Shown here in pieces: positions 23,666 through 30,908 of a stretch of 64,000 nt of DNA. The stretch is from Plantimonas leprariae (GTDB taxonomy: Bacteria > Pseudomonadota > Alphaproteobacteria > Rhizobiales > Rhizobiaceae). Location: positions 248,001 to 312,000 of the forward strand of contig NZ_VZDO01000001.1 in the NCBI RefSeq assembly GCF_008802405.1, written 5' to 3'. Every line of letters begins with the position of its first letter. Position 1 is the stretch's first letter. The translations under genes and the position numbers were made by a program. The notes beneath the pieces were generated by a model, which was given only the letters and a program-made list of their open reading frames with translations, was not told the DNA's origin and did not search any database.

Positions 23666-23852
23666 CGCGAAGACAGGGTTGGCCGTGGGGACGGTCAATC
23701 GCGGCGAATGCTTCAAGTCGACCGTTGCTTTCGCTGAAAGTAAGTTTCGATAGTACAGCGCAATTCGGTTCCGCATCAAGACATCGCGACGACGACCGAA
23801 CTGCGAGAAGGCGATCCTCATAGTCCATTCCGAATAACCGGAAGTCATATCC

Positions 23853-25565
23853 ATGTCGACGACTGTTGCCGCAAGCGAAGTACAGACCTCCGGAGGACTT
23901 CACCGGAGTATCGACTGGACAGGAGCCTTCTGGGTGGCGAGCGGCGTTCCAGCGCTCGTGCTCTTCTCCATTGGCTCCATCGGCGGCACGGTCGGAAACC
24001 TCGCCTTCGCGGTGTGGATCGTGTCCATGCTCATGGGCTTCATCCAATCCTTCACCTATGCCGAGATCGCCGGTCTCTTTCCCAACAAGTCCGGGGGCGC
24101 CTCGATCTACGGCGCTTCGGCCTGGGTGCGGTACACCAAGCTGGTCGCCCCGCTCTCCGTCTGGTGCAACTGGTTCGCCTGGTCTCCCGTCCTGTCGCTC
24201 GGCTGCTCGATCGCCGCCGCCTACATCCTGAACGCGCTCGCGCCGGTCCCGGCGGTCGACAGTTCCACCGTGGCGGACTGGGTCGCCGCCAACGGCGCCG
24301 CGCTCACCGTGCCCGACGCCGAGAAGGCCGCCGCCGCCGTTTCCGCGCTGACGCCTTCGATCCGCACTTGGACGTTGTTCCAGACAACGATCGGTCCGGT
24401 CTCGTTCTCGCTGAACGCCGCCTTCTTCATCGGCGCGCTGCTGATGCTCGGCACCTTCGCCGTGCAGCACCGGGGCATCCTCGGCACCGCCAAGGTCCAG
24501 AAGTACATCGGCCTCATCGTGATCGTGCCGATGGCCATCGTCGGGATCGTGCCGCTCCTCAACGGCGGCGTGAACTGGTCGAACTTCTCGCCCTTCGTTC
24601 CGCTCGCCACAGCCTATGCGCCCGAGCCCGGCTCCTGGAACGTCGCAGGCTGGACGCTCGCGCTCGGCGGCATGTTCATCGCGGCGTGGTCCACCTACGG
24701 CTTCGAGACCGCCGTCTGCTACACCAGCGAATTCCGCGATCCCGGCCGCGACACGTTCAAGGCGATCTTCTACTCCGGCCTGCTCTGCCTCGCGCTGTTC
24801 AGCCTGGTGCCGTTCACCTTCCAGGGCGTGCTCGGCCTCAACGGCATGCTCGCGACGCCGATCGTCGACGGCTCGGGCGTCGCCGCCGCCATGGCGCACA
24901 TGGTGGGCGGCGGGAAGTTCCTCGAAGGCATCCTGGTGATGCTGATGATCCTCGCCCTGATGCTGTGCCTGATGACGGCGATGGCCGGTTCCTCGCGCAC
25001 CCTCTACCAGGGATCGGTGGACGGCTGGCTGCCGCGCTACCTCAGCCACGTGAACGAGCACGGCGCGCCGACGCGCGCCATGTGGACCGATCTCGTCGTC
25101 AACCTCGTCGTCCTCGCCATCGCCTGCGCCGACGCGACGAGCTTCTTCTTCATCCTCGCGGTTTCCAACTGCGGCTACATCATCTTCAACTTCCTCAACC
25201 TCAACGCGGGATGGATCCACCGGATGGACTCCGGCCATCTGCCGCGGCCCTACCGGGCGCCGACGATCCTGATCGCACTCGGCGGCATCTTCGCCTTCGT
25301 CAACGTCGTCTTCATGGGAGCGGGCGCCAAGGTCTGGAATCCGATGGCGCTCTGGGCGGGACTGATCACCGCGGCCCTGATCATCCCGGTCTTCTGCTAC
25401 CGCCACTACGTGCAGGACGGCGGCCGCTTCCCGGCCGAGATGCTGCGCGACCTCGGCGTCGAGCCGGGCGCGCGCATGGAACGCAAGGCCGGCGCGCTGC
25501 CCTACCTGACGCTCGTCGGCGGCGTCATCGTGCTTCTCCTCGCCAACTGGCTCTTCACCGTCTGA
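23853..25565 (+). CDS. APC-superfamily permease heading the trimethylamine operon
   Basis: A 570-residue transporter with about thirteen hydrophobic helices. The N-terminal SIDWTGAFWVASGVPALVLFSIGSIGGTVGNLAF, the helix 2-3 region SFTYAEIAGLFPNKSGGASIYGASAW, and AWSTYGFETAVCYTSEFRDPGRDTFKAI are of the APC amino acid/amine permease type. A 100-residue insertion rich in alanine lies around residues 125-185. It is the first gene of the run permease-dmmABCD-tmm-tdm, separated from dmmA by 71 bases, so its substrate is probably trimethylamine, TMAO or dimethylamine. The TmoXWV ABC importer known for TMAO in marine Rhodobacterales is absent here. Confidence 0.85.
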   Translation: MSTTVAASEVQTSGGLHRSIDWTGAFWVASGVPALVLFSIGSIGGTVGNLAFAVWIVSMLMGFIQSFTYAEIAGLFPNKSGGASIYGASAWVRYTKLVAPLSVWCNWFAWSPVLSLGCSIAAAYILNALAPVPAVDSSTVADWVAANGAALTVPDAEKAAAAVSALTPSIRTWTLFQTTIGPVSFSLNAAFFIGALLMLGTFAVQHRGILGTAKVQKYIGLIVIVPMAIVGIVPLLNGGVNWSNFSPFVPLATAYAPEPGSWNVAGWTLALGGMFIAAWSTYGFETAVCYTSEFRDPGRDTFKAIFYSGLLCLALFSLVPFTFQGVLGLNGMLATPIVDGSGVAAAMAHMVGGGKFLEGILVMLMILALMLCLMTAMAGSSRTLYQGSVDGWLPRYLSHVNEHGAPTRAMWTDLVVNLVVLAIACADATSFFFILAVSNCGYIIFNFLNLNAGWIHRMDSGHLPRPYRAPTILIALGGIFAFVNVVFMGAGAKVWNPMALWAGLITAALIIPVFCYRHYVQDGGRFPAEMLRDLGVEPGARMERKAGALPYLTLVGGVIVLLLANWLFTV

Positions 25566-25636
25566 ACCCGGCTTCCGAAAAGGGCCGGCGCGATCCGTCA
25601 CGCCGGCCTCCCCGTCGCAGCTTCGAAGACCTCATC

Positions 25637-26233
25637 ATGCAGCTCTCGGACATCAAGAGCAGACCCATCTACGACGCATTGCGGCCCGACAGGAACGCGA
25701 AACGGCACATCGCCGCCGCGGAGGGCGAAGGGGCGCTCGGCATCGAAGCCGCCTTCGCCGACGACGCCGACGTCCTCGGCCGCACGACGATCATCTATAC
25801 GCCGGGCGCGAGCGCCTCGCACGGCGACCGGCTCGCGGCGCTGAGGGCCGACGCGCTGCACGTCCTGCCGTCGACGGAAACCGCGCTGACGCGGCTCGCC
25901 GGCCTCCTCGCGGCCTCGCGGATGGGCACCCGCCTCTACGTTGCCGGCAGCGAGGACTTCATCGGGCAGGTGCGGGCGCTCGCCGCCGCGTCCGGGCTCG
26001 ATGCGGACGCCGTCCACTGCGAGCACCGGGGCTCGCTGGCGCGCCGCGTCCAGTGCGTCCACTGCAAGGGCTTCATCTCGGACGTCACCGCATCGCCGGT
26101 GCCCTGCGCGCATTGCGGCAACCTGCTGCTGGTGCGCGACCATTATTCCCGCCGGCTCGGCGCCTTCATGGGCGTTTCCGTCAACGCCGAGGCGCCCGAC
26201 GAGGTCCCGGCGGCCGAGGAGTTTCAACCGTGA
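25637..26233 (+). CDS. dmmA: Dimethylamine monooxygenase subunit DmmA
   Basis: A 198-residue protein. The N-terminal two thirds is a compact alpha/beta domain (RTTIIYTPGASASHGDRLAALRADALHVLPSTETAL, GTRLYVAGSEDFIGQV). The C-terminus is a zinc-ribbon-like module with cysteines at 140/143 and 157/160 (CVHC, CAHC), followed by LLLVRDHYSRRLGAFMGVSV. This architecture and the gene order dmmA-B-C identify it as the small subunit of the oxygen-dependent dimethylamine monooxygenase. The ATG at 25637 has weak ribosome-binding features (GAAGAC). The stop overlaps the GTG start of dmmB. Confidence 0.85.
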   Translation: MQLSDIKSRPIYDALRPDRNAKRHIAAAEGEGALGIEAAFADDADVLGRTTIIYTPGASASHGDRLAALRADALHVLPSTETALTRLAGLLAASRMGTRLYVAGSEDFIGQVRALAAASGLDADAVHCEHRGSLARRVQCVHCKGFISDVTASPVPCAHCGNLLLVRDHYSRRLGAFMGVSVNAEAPDEVPAAEEFQP

Positions 26234-27195
26234 GCGGCGGCGTGCAGTTCGACGTGCGGGTCGCCGAGGCCGAACCCGTCTCGCCGAACGTCAGGCGGTT
26301 GCGTATGGAGCGCCTCGACGACGGCGAACTGCCGCCCTATTCGGCCGGCTCCCACACGGTGCTGACGCTCGACGTCGAGGGACGGCGCTTCCGCAACGCC
26401 TATTCGCTGCTCGGATCGACGCTGGCAGGCGGCCGCGCCTACGAGATCGCCGTGCTGCGCAGCCCGCAGTCGCGCGGCGGCTCCGCCTTCATCCACGACG
26501 CCCTCGCGCCGGGCGCGCGGCTCGCCCTGTCCGCCCCCGTGAACCTCTTCCCGGTCAACCGGACGGCGCGGCGCCACGTGCTCGTCGCCGGCGGCATCGG
26601 CATTACGCCGGTCGCCGCGATGGCGGCGGAACTCGCCGCGGCCGACGCGCCGTTCGAGCTCCACTACGCGATGCGCGACGAGGCGAGCGGTGCCTTCGCG
26701 GACGCGCTCGTCGCGCGGCACGGGGCGAAGGTGCGCCTCTACGTCAGTCGCCGGCAGGAGCGGATCGCCGTCGGCGCGATCCTCGAGCACCAGCCGATCG
26801 GCACGCATCTCTACGTCTGCGGTCCCGAACGGATGATCGAGGCGGTGCTCGAGGATGCGCGCCAGGGCGGCTGGCCGGAAAGCGCGCTGCATTGCGAGCG
26901 TTTTCTCGCGCCCGAAGGCGGCGAGCCCTTCCGGCTGCGGCTCGCCCGTTCCGGCATCGAGACCACCGTCGGGGCGCACGAGACGCTGCTCGAATCGATC
27001 GAGGCGGCGGGGGTCGATGCTCCGTATCTCTGCCGCGGCGGCGCCTGCGGGCAGTGCCAGACGGCCGTCGTGGAAGCGGACGGCGAGCTGGTCCACGCCG
27101 ATCACTACCTGACGGATGCCGAGAAGGCGTCCGGCAAGGCGATCATGACGTGCGTCTCGCGGCTGCGCGGCCGCGAGCTCGTGCTCGATCTTTGA
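26230..27195 (+). CDS. dmmB: Dimethylamine monooxygenase reductase subunit DmmB (PDR/VanB family)
   Basis: A 321-residue iron-sulfur flavoprotein. Residues about 1-100 form the flavin-binding barrel (AGSHTVLTLDVEGRRFRNAYSLLGS), residues 110-225 the NAD(P)H domain (RRHVLVAGGIGITPVAAMA, YVCGPERMIEAVLEDA), and the C-terminal plant-type ferredoxin domain carries cysteines at 268, 273, 276 and 308. This layout is that of phthalate dioxygenase reductase/VanB. It passes electrons from NAD(P)H through FMN and [2Fe-2S] to the haem subunit DmmC. The GTG start at 26230 overlaps the dmmA stop, with GAGGAG 8 bases upstream. Confidence 0.92.
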   Translation: MSGGVQFDVRVAEAEPVSPNVRRLRMERLDDGELPPYSAGSHTVLTLDVEGRRFRNAYSLLGSTLAGGRAYEIAVLRSPQSRGGSAFIHDALAPGARLALSAPVNLFPVNRTARRHVLVAGGIGITPVAAMAAELAAADAPFELHYAMRDEASGAFADALVARHGAKVRLYVSRRQERIAVGAILEHQPIGTHLYVCGPERMIEAVLEDARQGGWPESALHCERFLAPEGGEPFRLRLARSGIETTVGAHETLLESIEAAGVDAPYLCRGGACGQCQTAVVEADGELVHADHYLTDAEKASGKAIMTCVSRLRGRELVLDL

Positions 27196-28250
27196 TGGGA
27201 GACAAGGCTTTGACCCTCGCGTTCAAGTCGGAAACCTTCCGCGACGACTACACCTTCTCCAACAGCCCGGAGGCGATCCGTCGCTTCCCGTTCCCGTTCG
27301 ACCGGGACGAGTACATGTACTCGATCAACATCGAGCAGCACGTTCCCGGCGCGGTGCAGAGCACCACCGAATTCCCGATCGACATCGACGAGCACTACGT
27401 CGCCGAGATGGAAGACCGGGCGATCGTCCTGAAGGAGGACCCGCTGCGCTGCCAGTCGCTGCCGCACATGCTGACGGCGGAATGGGATCTCCTCGAGCTT
27501 CTCATGACCTCGATGGCCCGCAACTATCCGGAGCACTTCACATTGACCCGCGACGGGGCGCGCTGGCGCTGGGTCAACCGGCCGCTCGGCATCGACCGGA
27601 GCTTCACCTTCGGCGACGCCGCGACCCTGCCGTGCGGTCCGATGGAGTACGTCACCCGCCAGTGCCAGGGCGACTTCTGCCTGCTCGATCAGCGGGACAA
27701 CAACCTCTGGATGGATGCCGGCATCGTCACCACGCAGGCCGACTGGTCGCTCGACTTCGACCTCGGCATGAACTTCATCGAATGGCACGGTCCGGTGCCC
27801 CTGGCGCACGACCTCGGCGTGTTCGACCGGGCGCTGAAGTTCCTGCTCAACCTGCAGCAGGGCCGGCCGGTGCGCCGGCTGAACTGGACGATGACGATCA
27901 ATCCGCGCCTCGACACGAGCCCCGAGAACTACCATCGCTGGGGCATCGAAAAGGCCGGCGTCACGCCGGAGAACGTCGGCGACAAGGTTCATCTCCGGGT
28001 CGAGCTGCAGGCTCTCTGGCGCCTGCCGCGCTCGAACGCGATCGTCTTCTCGATCCGCTGCTACCTCATCAAGATGCGGGAACTGGTGACGCAGCCGAAA
28101 TGGGCGCGCCGCTTCCACCGCGTCCTGAAGGACCTGCCGCCGCCGATCGCCGGCTACAAGGGGCTCGAGCGCTACCGCCAGACCACCGTCGACTGGCTGT
28201 CGCGCCACGACGACGGCCGGCCCACGTCGCCCGGCTTCGGCCCGGACTGA
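27195..28250 (+). CDS. dmmC: Dimethylamine monooxygenase haem subunit DmmC (DUF3445)
   Basis: A 351-residue DUF3445 protein, the haem-dependent oxidative N-demethylase family. Typical segments are RRFPFPFDRDEYMYSINI, ALVLKEDPLRCQSLPHM (as AIVLKEDPLRCQSL), AEWDLLELLMTSMARNYPEHF, WRWVNRPLGIDRSF and HLRVELQALWRLPRSNAIVFSIRCYL. In the described dimethylamine monooxygenase this subunit binds haem and oxygen and removes one methyl group as formaldehyde to yield methylamine. The start overlaps the dmmB stop by one base (TGATG), giving translational coupling of reductase and oxygenase. Confidence 0.9.
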   Translation: MGDKALTLAFKSETFRDDYTFSNSPEAIRRFPFPFDRDEYMYSINIEQHVPGAVQSTTEFPIDIDEHYVAEMEDRAIVLKEDPLRCQSLPHMLTAEWDLLELLMTSMARNYPEHFTLTRDGARWRWVNRPLGIDRSFTFGDAATLPCGPMEYVTRQCQGDFCLLDQRDNNLWMDAGIVTTQADWSLDFDLGMNFIEWHGPVPLAHDLGVFDRALKFLLNLQQGRPVRRLNWTMTINPRLDTSPENYHRWGIEKAGVTPENVGDKVHLRVELQALWRLPRSNAIVFSIRCYLIKMRELVTQPKWARRFHRVLKDLPPPIAGYKGLERYRQTTVDWLSRHDDGRPTSPGFGPD

Positions 28251-28296
28251 AGCACCGCCGCGGCGACCTGCAGCACATTCGGAAGGGAGGAAACAC

Positions 28297-29430
28297 ATGA
28301 CGGCATCCTGGCGATTCTCGGTTCTCGCGGACCGGCACCGGGCGCTCGGCTCCAAGCTCGAGGACTGGAGCGGGATGGGCACGGCCTGGTCGTACGACAA
28401 GGATGCGGACGAGGAATACGTCGCCATCCGGACCAAGGCGGGGCTGATGGACGTCTCGGGCCTGAAAAAGGTCCACCTGAACGGCCCCCACGCCGCCCAC
28501 GTCATCGACCTCGCGACGACGCGCGACGTCCGGAAGATCTATCCGGGCAAGTCGGTCTATGCCTGCATGCTGAACGAGGCGGGCAAGTTCACCGACGACT
28601 GCGTCGTCTATCGCATCGCGCCGAATTCCTGGATGGTCGTGCACGGTTCCGGAACCGGGCACGAGGAGCTGCAGAAGGCGGCGATGGGCCGCGACCTTTC
28701 GATCCGCTTCGACGACGACCTGCACGACCTGTCGCTGCAGGGCCCGCTCGCGGTCGACTACCTGGCGCGGCACGTGCCCGGCATCCGCGACCTTCCCTAC
28801 TTCCACCACATGCAGACGCGGCTCTTCGAGCTGCCCGTGATGATCTCGCGCACCGGCTACACCGGCGAGCGCGGCTACGAGATCTTCTGCCGCGGCGAGG
28901 ACGCGCCGACGATCTGGGACCGCATCCTCGACGAGGGCGCCGAACTCGGCATCATTCCGTGCCGCTTCACGACGCTCGACATGCTCAGGGTGGAAAGCTA
29001 CCTGCTGTTCTACCCCTACGACAATTCGCAGAAGTATCCGTTCGAGAACGAGGGACCGGGCGACACGCTCTGGGAACTCGGGCTGGACTTCACCGTCAGC
29101 CCCGGCAAGACCGGGTTCCGCGGGGCCGAGGAGCACTACCGGTTGAAGGGCAAGGAGCGCTTCAGGATCTTCGGCATCCGGCTCGAGGGCACCGCGCCCG
29201 CCGAAGAGGGCGCGCCGATCTTCAGGGACGGGCGACAGGTCGGCGTCGCCACCTGCGGCATGTATTCCCCGCTCGCGAAGGCTTCGATGGCCATCGCCCG
29301 GCTCGACGTCGACTGCGCCGTCCCGGATGTCGAGCTGGAGGTCCGCAACGCTTCGGGACCGGTCCGCGCCAAGGCCCATCCCCTGCCCTTCGACGACCCG
29401 AAGAAGCTCAAGCGCACGGCGAAGGGCTGA
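28297..29430 (+). CDS. dmmD: Tetrahydrofolate-dependent aminomethyltransferase-like protein DmmD
   Basis: A 377-residue GcvT-family protein: [88 protein letters not shown] and a C-terminal GcvT_C region ([21 protein letters not shown]). GcvT proteins move a one-carbon group onto tetrahydrofolate. Next to dmmABC its expected role is to capture formaldehyde released during dimethylamine oxidation as methylene-THF. AAGGGAGGAAAC precedes the ATG. Here the order is dmmA-B-C-D rather than D first. Confidence 0.9.
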   Translation: MTASWRFSVLADRHRALGSKLEDWSGMGTAWSYDKDADEEYVAIRTKAGLMDVSGLKKVHLNGPHAAHVIDLATTRDVRKIYPGKSVYACMLNEAGKFTDDCVVYRIAPNSWMVVHGSGTGHEELQKAAMGRDLSIRFDDDLHDLSLQGPLAVDYLARHVPGIRDLPYFHHMQTRLFELPVMISRTGYTGERGYEIFCRGEDAPTIWDRILDEGAELGIIPCRFTTLDMLRVESYLLFYPYDNSQKYPFENEGPGDTLWELGLDFTVSPGKTGFRGAEEHYRLKGKERFRIFGIRLEGTAPAEEGAPIFRDGRQVGVATCGMYSPLAKASMAIARLDVDCAVPDVELEVRNASGPVRAKAHPLPFDDPKKLKRTAKG

Positions 29431-29486
29431 GGCGGCTGGCGGCAGATCGGATTCCAACAGCGTTCGGTTCGGAGGAGGAAGTCGGA

Positions 29487-30842
29487 ATGCAGAAGCGCGT
29501 GGCAGTCGTCGGCGCCGGCCCCAGCGGCCTCGCCGTTCTGAGAGCGTTCGAAACCGCCCGGCGCAACGGCGCGGACGTGCCGGAGGTCGTCTGCTTCGAG
29601 AAGCAGGCGAACTGGGGCGGCCTTTGGAACTATACGTGGCGCACCGGGCTCGACGAGTTCGGCGAGCCGGTCCACGGCTCGATGTACCGCTACCTCTGGT
29701 CCAACGGGCCGAAGGAATGCCTCGAGTTCGCCGACTATTCGTTCGAGGAGCATTTCGGCCGGCCGATCCCGTCCTATCCGCCCCGCGCCGTCCTGCACCA
29801 CTACATCGCGGGCCGGGTCGAGCGGAGCGGCGTGCGCGGCTATATCCGCTTCCGGACGCCGGTGCGCCGCGTCGCCTGGTCGGACGCGATCGGCAAGTTC
29901 TCCGTGACCGTGAAGGACCTCCAGCGGGACGAGCACTACACGGAGGAGTTCGACGACGTGGTGGTCGCGAACGGACATTTCTCCGTTCCGAACGTCCCGC
30001 ACTTCGACGGGATCGAGACGTTCCTCGGCCGCGTGATGCACGCACACGACTTCCGCGCGGCGGACGAGTTCGCCGGCAAGCACATGCTGATGGTCGGCTC
30101 CAGCTATTCCGCCGAGGATATCGGCACGCAGTGCCACAAGTACGGGGCGGCCTCCGTCACCTTCAGCTACCGCACGAAGCCGATGGGCTTCGACTGGCCG
30201 GCATCCTTCGAGGAGAAACCGCTGCTGTCGCGTCTCGTCGGGAAGACGGCCTATTTCATCGACGGCACGAGCAAGGACGTCGACGCCATCGTCCTGTGCA
30301 CCGGCTACCAGCACTCGTACCCGTTCCTGCCCGACGACCTGCGCCTCAAGACCAACAACCGACTCTACCCGCTCGGGCTCTACAAGGGCGTGGTCTGGGA
30401 AGGGAACCCGCATCTCTTCTATATCGGCATGCAGGACCAGTACTACACGTTCAACATGTTCGATGCGCAGGCCTGGTTCGCGCGAGACGTCATTCTCGGC
30501 CGCCTGCCGCTTCCCCCCGCCGCCGAACGCGACGCCGACATCAAGGCCTGGCGCGGCCGCGAGGAGGGCCTGCAGGACCCGTTCCAGGCCATCGACTTCC
30601 AGACCGACTACGTGCGCGATCTGCTTTCGATGACCGACTATCCCTTCCTCGACGTCGACAAGGTCGCCGCGCTGTTCAAGGAATGGGAACATCACAAGGT
30701 CGACGGAATCCTGACCTACAGGGACAAGTCGTACCCGTCGGTTCTGACCGGCACGATGGCCCCGGTGCACCATACGACCTGGATGAAGGCGCTCGACGAT
30801 TCCCTGGACGCCTTCCTTGGCATGCAGGAAGCGGCGCAGTAG
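29487..30842 (+). CDS. tmm: Trimethylamine monooxygenase
   Basis: A 451-residue bacterial flavin-containing monooxygenase. [18 protein letters not shown] (residues about 5-22) is the FAD GxGxxG site, [12 protein letters not shown] is the FMO signature FxGxxxHxxxF, and [13 protein letters not shown] is the NADPH-binding GxSxx[19 protein letters not shown] and [36 protein letters not shown] are the segments that distinguish Tmm from other FMOs. It oxidises trimethylamine to TMAO using NADPH and oxygen. GGAGGAGGAAG precedes the ATG. It is directly upstream of tdm, which uses its product. Confidence 0.95.
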   Translation: MQKRVAVVGAGPSGLAVLRAFETARRNGADVPEVVCFEKQANWGGLWNYTWRTGLDEFGEPVHGSMYRYLWSNGPKECLEFADYSFEEHFGRPIPSYPPRAVLHHYIAGRVERSGVRGYIRFRTPVRRVAWSDAIGKFSVTVKDLQRDEHYTEEFDDVVVANGHFSVPNVPHFDGIETFLGRVMHAHDFRAADEFAGKHMLMVGSSYSAEDIGTQCHKYGAASVTFSYRTKPMGFDWPASFEEKPLLSRLVGKTAYFIDGTSKDVDAIVLCTGYQHSYPFLPDDLRLKTNNRLYPLGLYKGVVWEGNPHLFYIGMQDQYYTFNMFDAQAWFARDVILGRLPLPPAAERDADIKAWRGREEGLQDPFQAIDFQTDYVRDLLSMTDYPFLDVDKVAALFKEWEHHKVDGILTYRDKSYPSVLTGTMAPVHHTTWMKALDDSLDAFLGMQEAAQ

Positions 30843-30908
30843 CGGGTTCTAACGGCCCTGCCCGAACGGGACCGGGGCGGCGCGACACGGCAAGGCGGGA
30901 GGCGAGCT

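Larger units (their letters stand above)
23435..23852. other. 418-base divergent regulatory region between the XRE-cupin gene and the trimethylamine operon
   Basis: No convincing gene. Contents I can support: an inverted repeat at 23610-23633, a promoter at 23637-23665, and the nonamer GTAAGTTTC at 23740-23748, shared with the mgs/permease divergent region, inside GAAA-N5-TTTC (23736-23748). The local base composition around 23600-23660 is markedly AT-richer than the neighbouring genes, as expected for promoter DNA. The predicted leader of the permease mRNA is about 180 bases, unusually long for this window. Confidence 0.5.

Noticed and set aside
23543-23753. 69-codon frame on the plus strand starting MSTAQIPHARKY, with GGAGG next to the ATG
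   Set aside because: It runs through the predicted promoter and operator of the trimethylamine operon, the Shine-Dalgarno spacing is only one base, and no family is recognisable.
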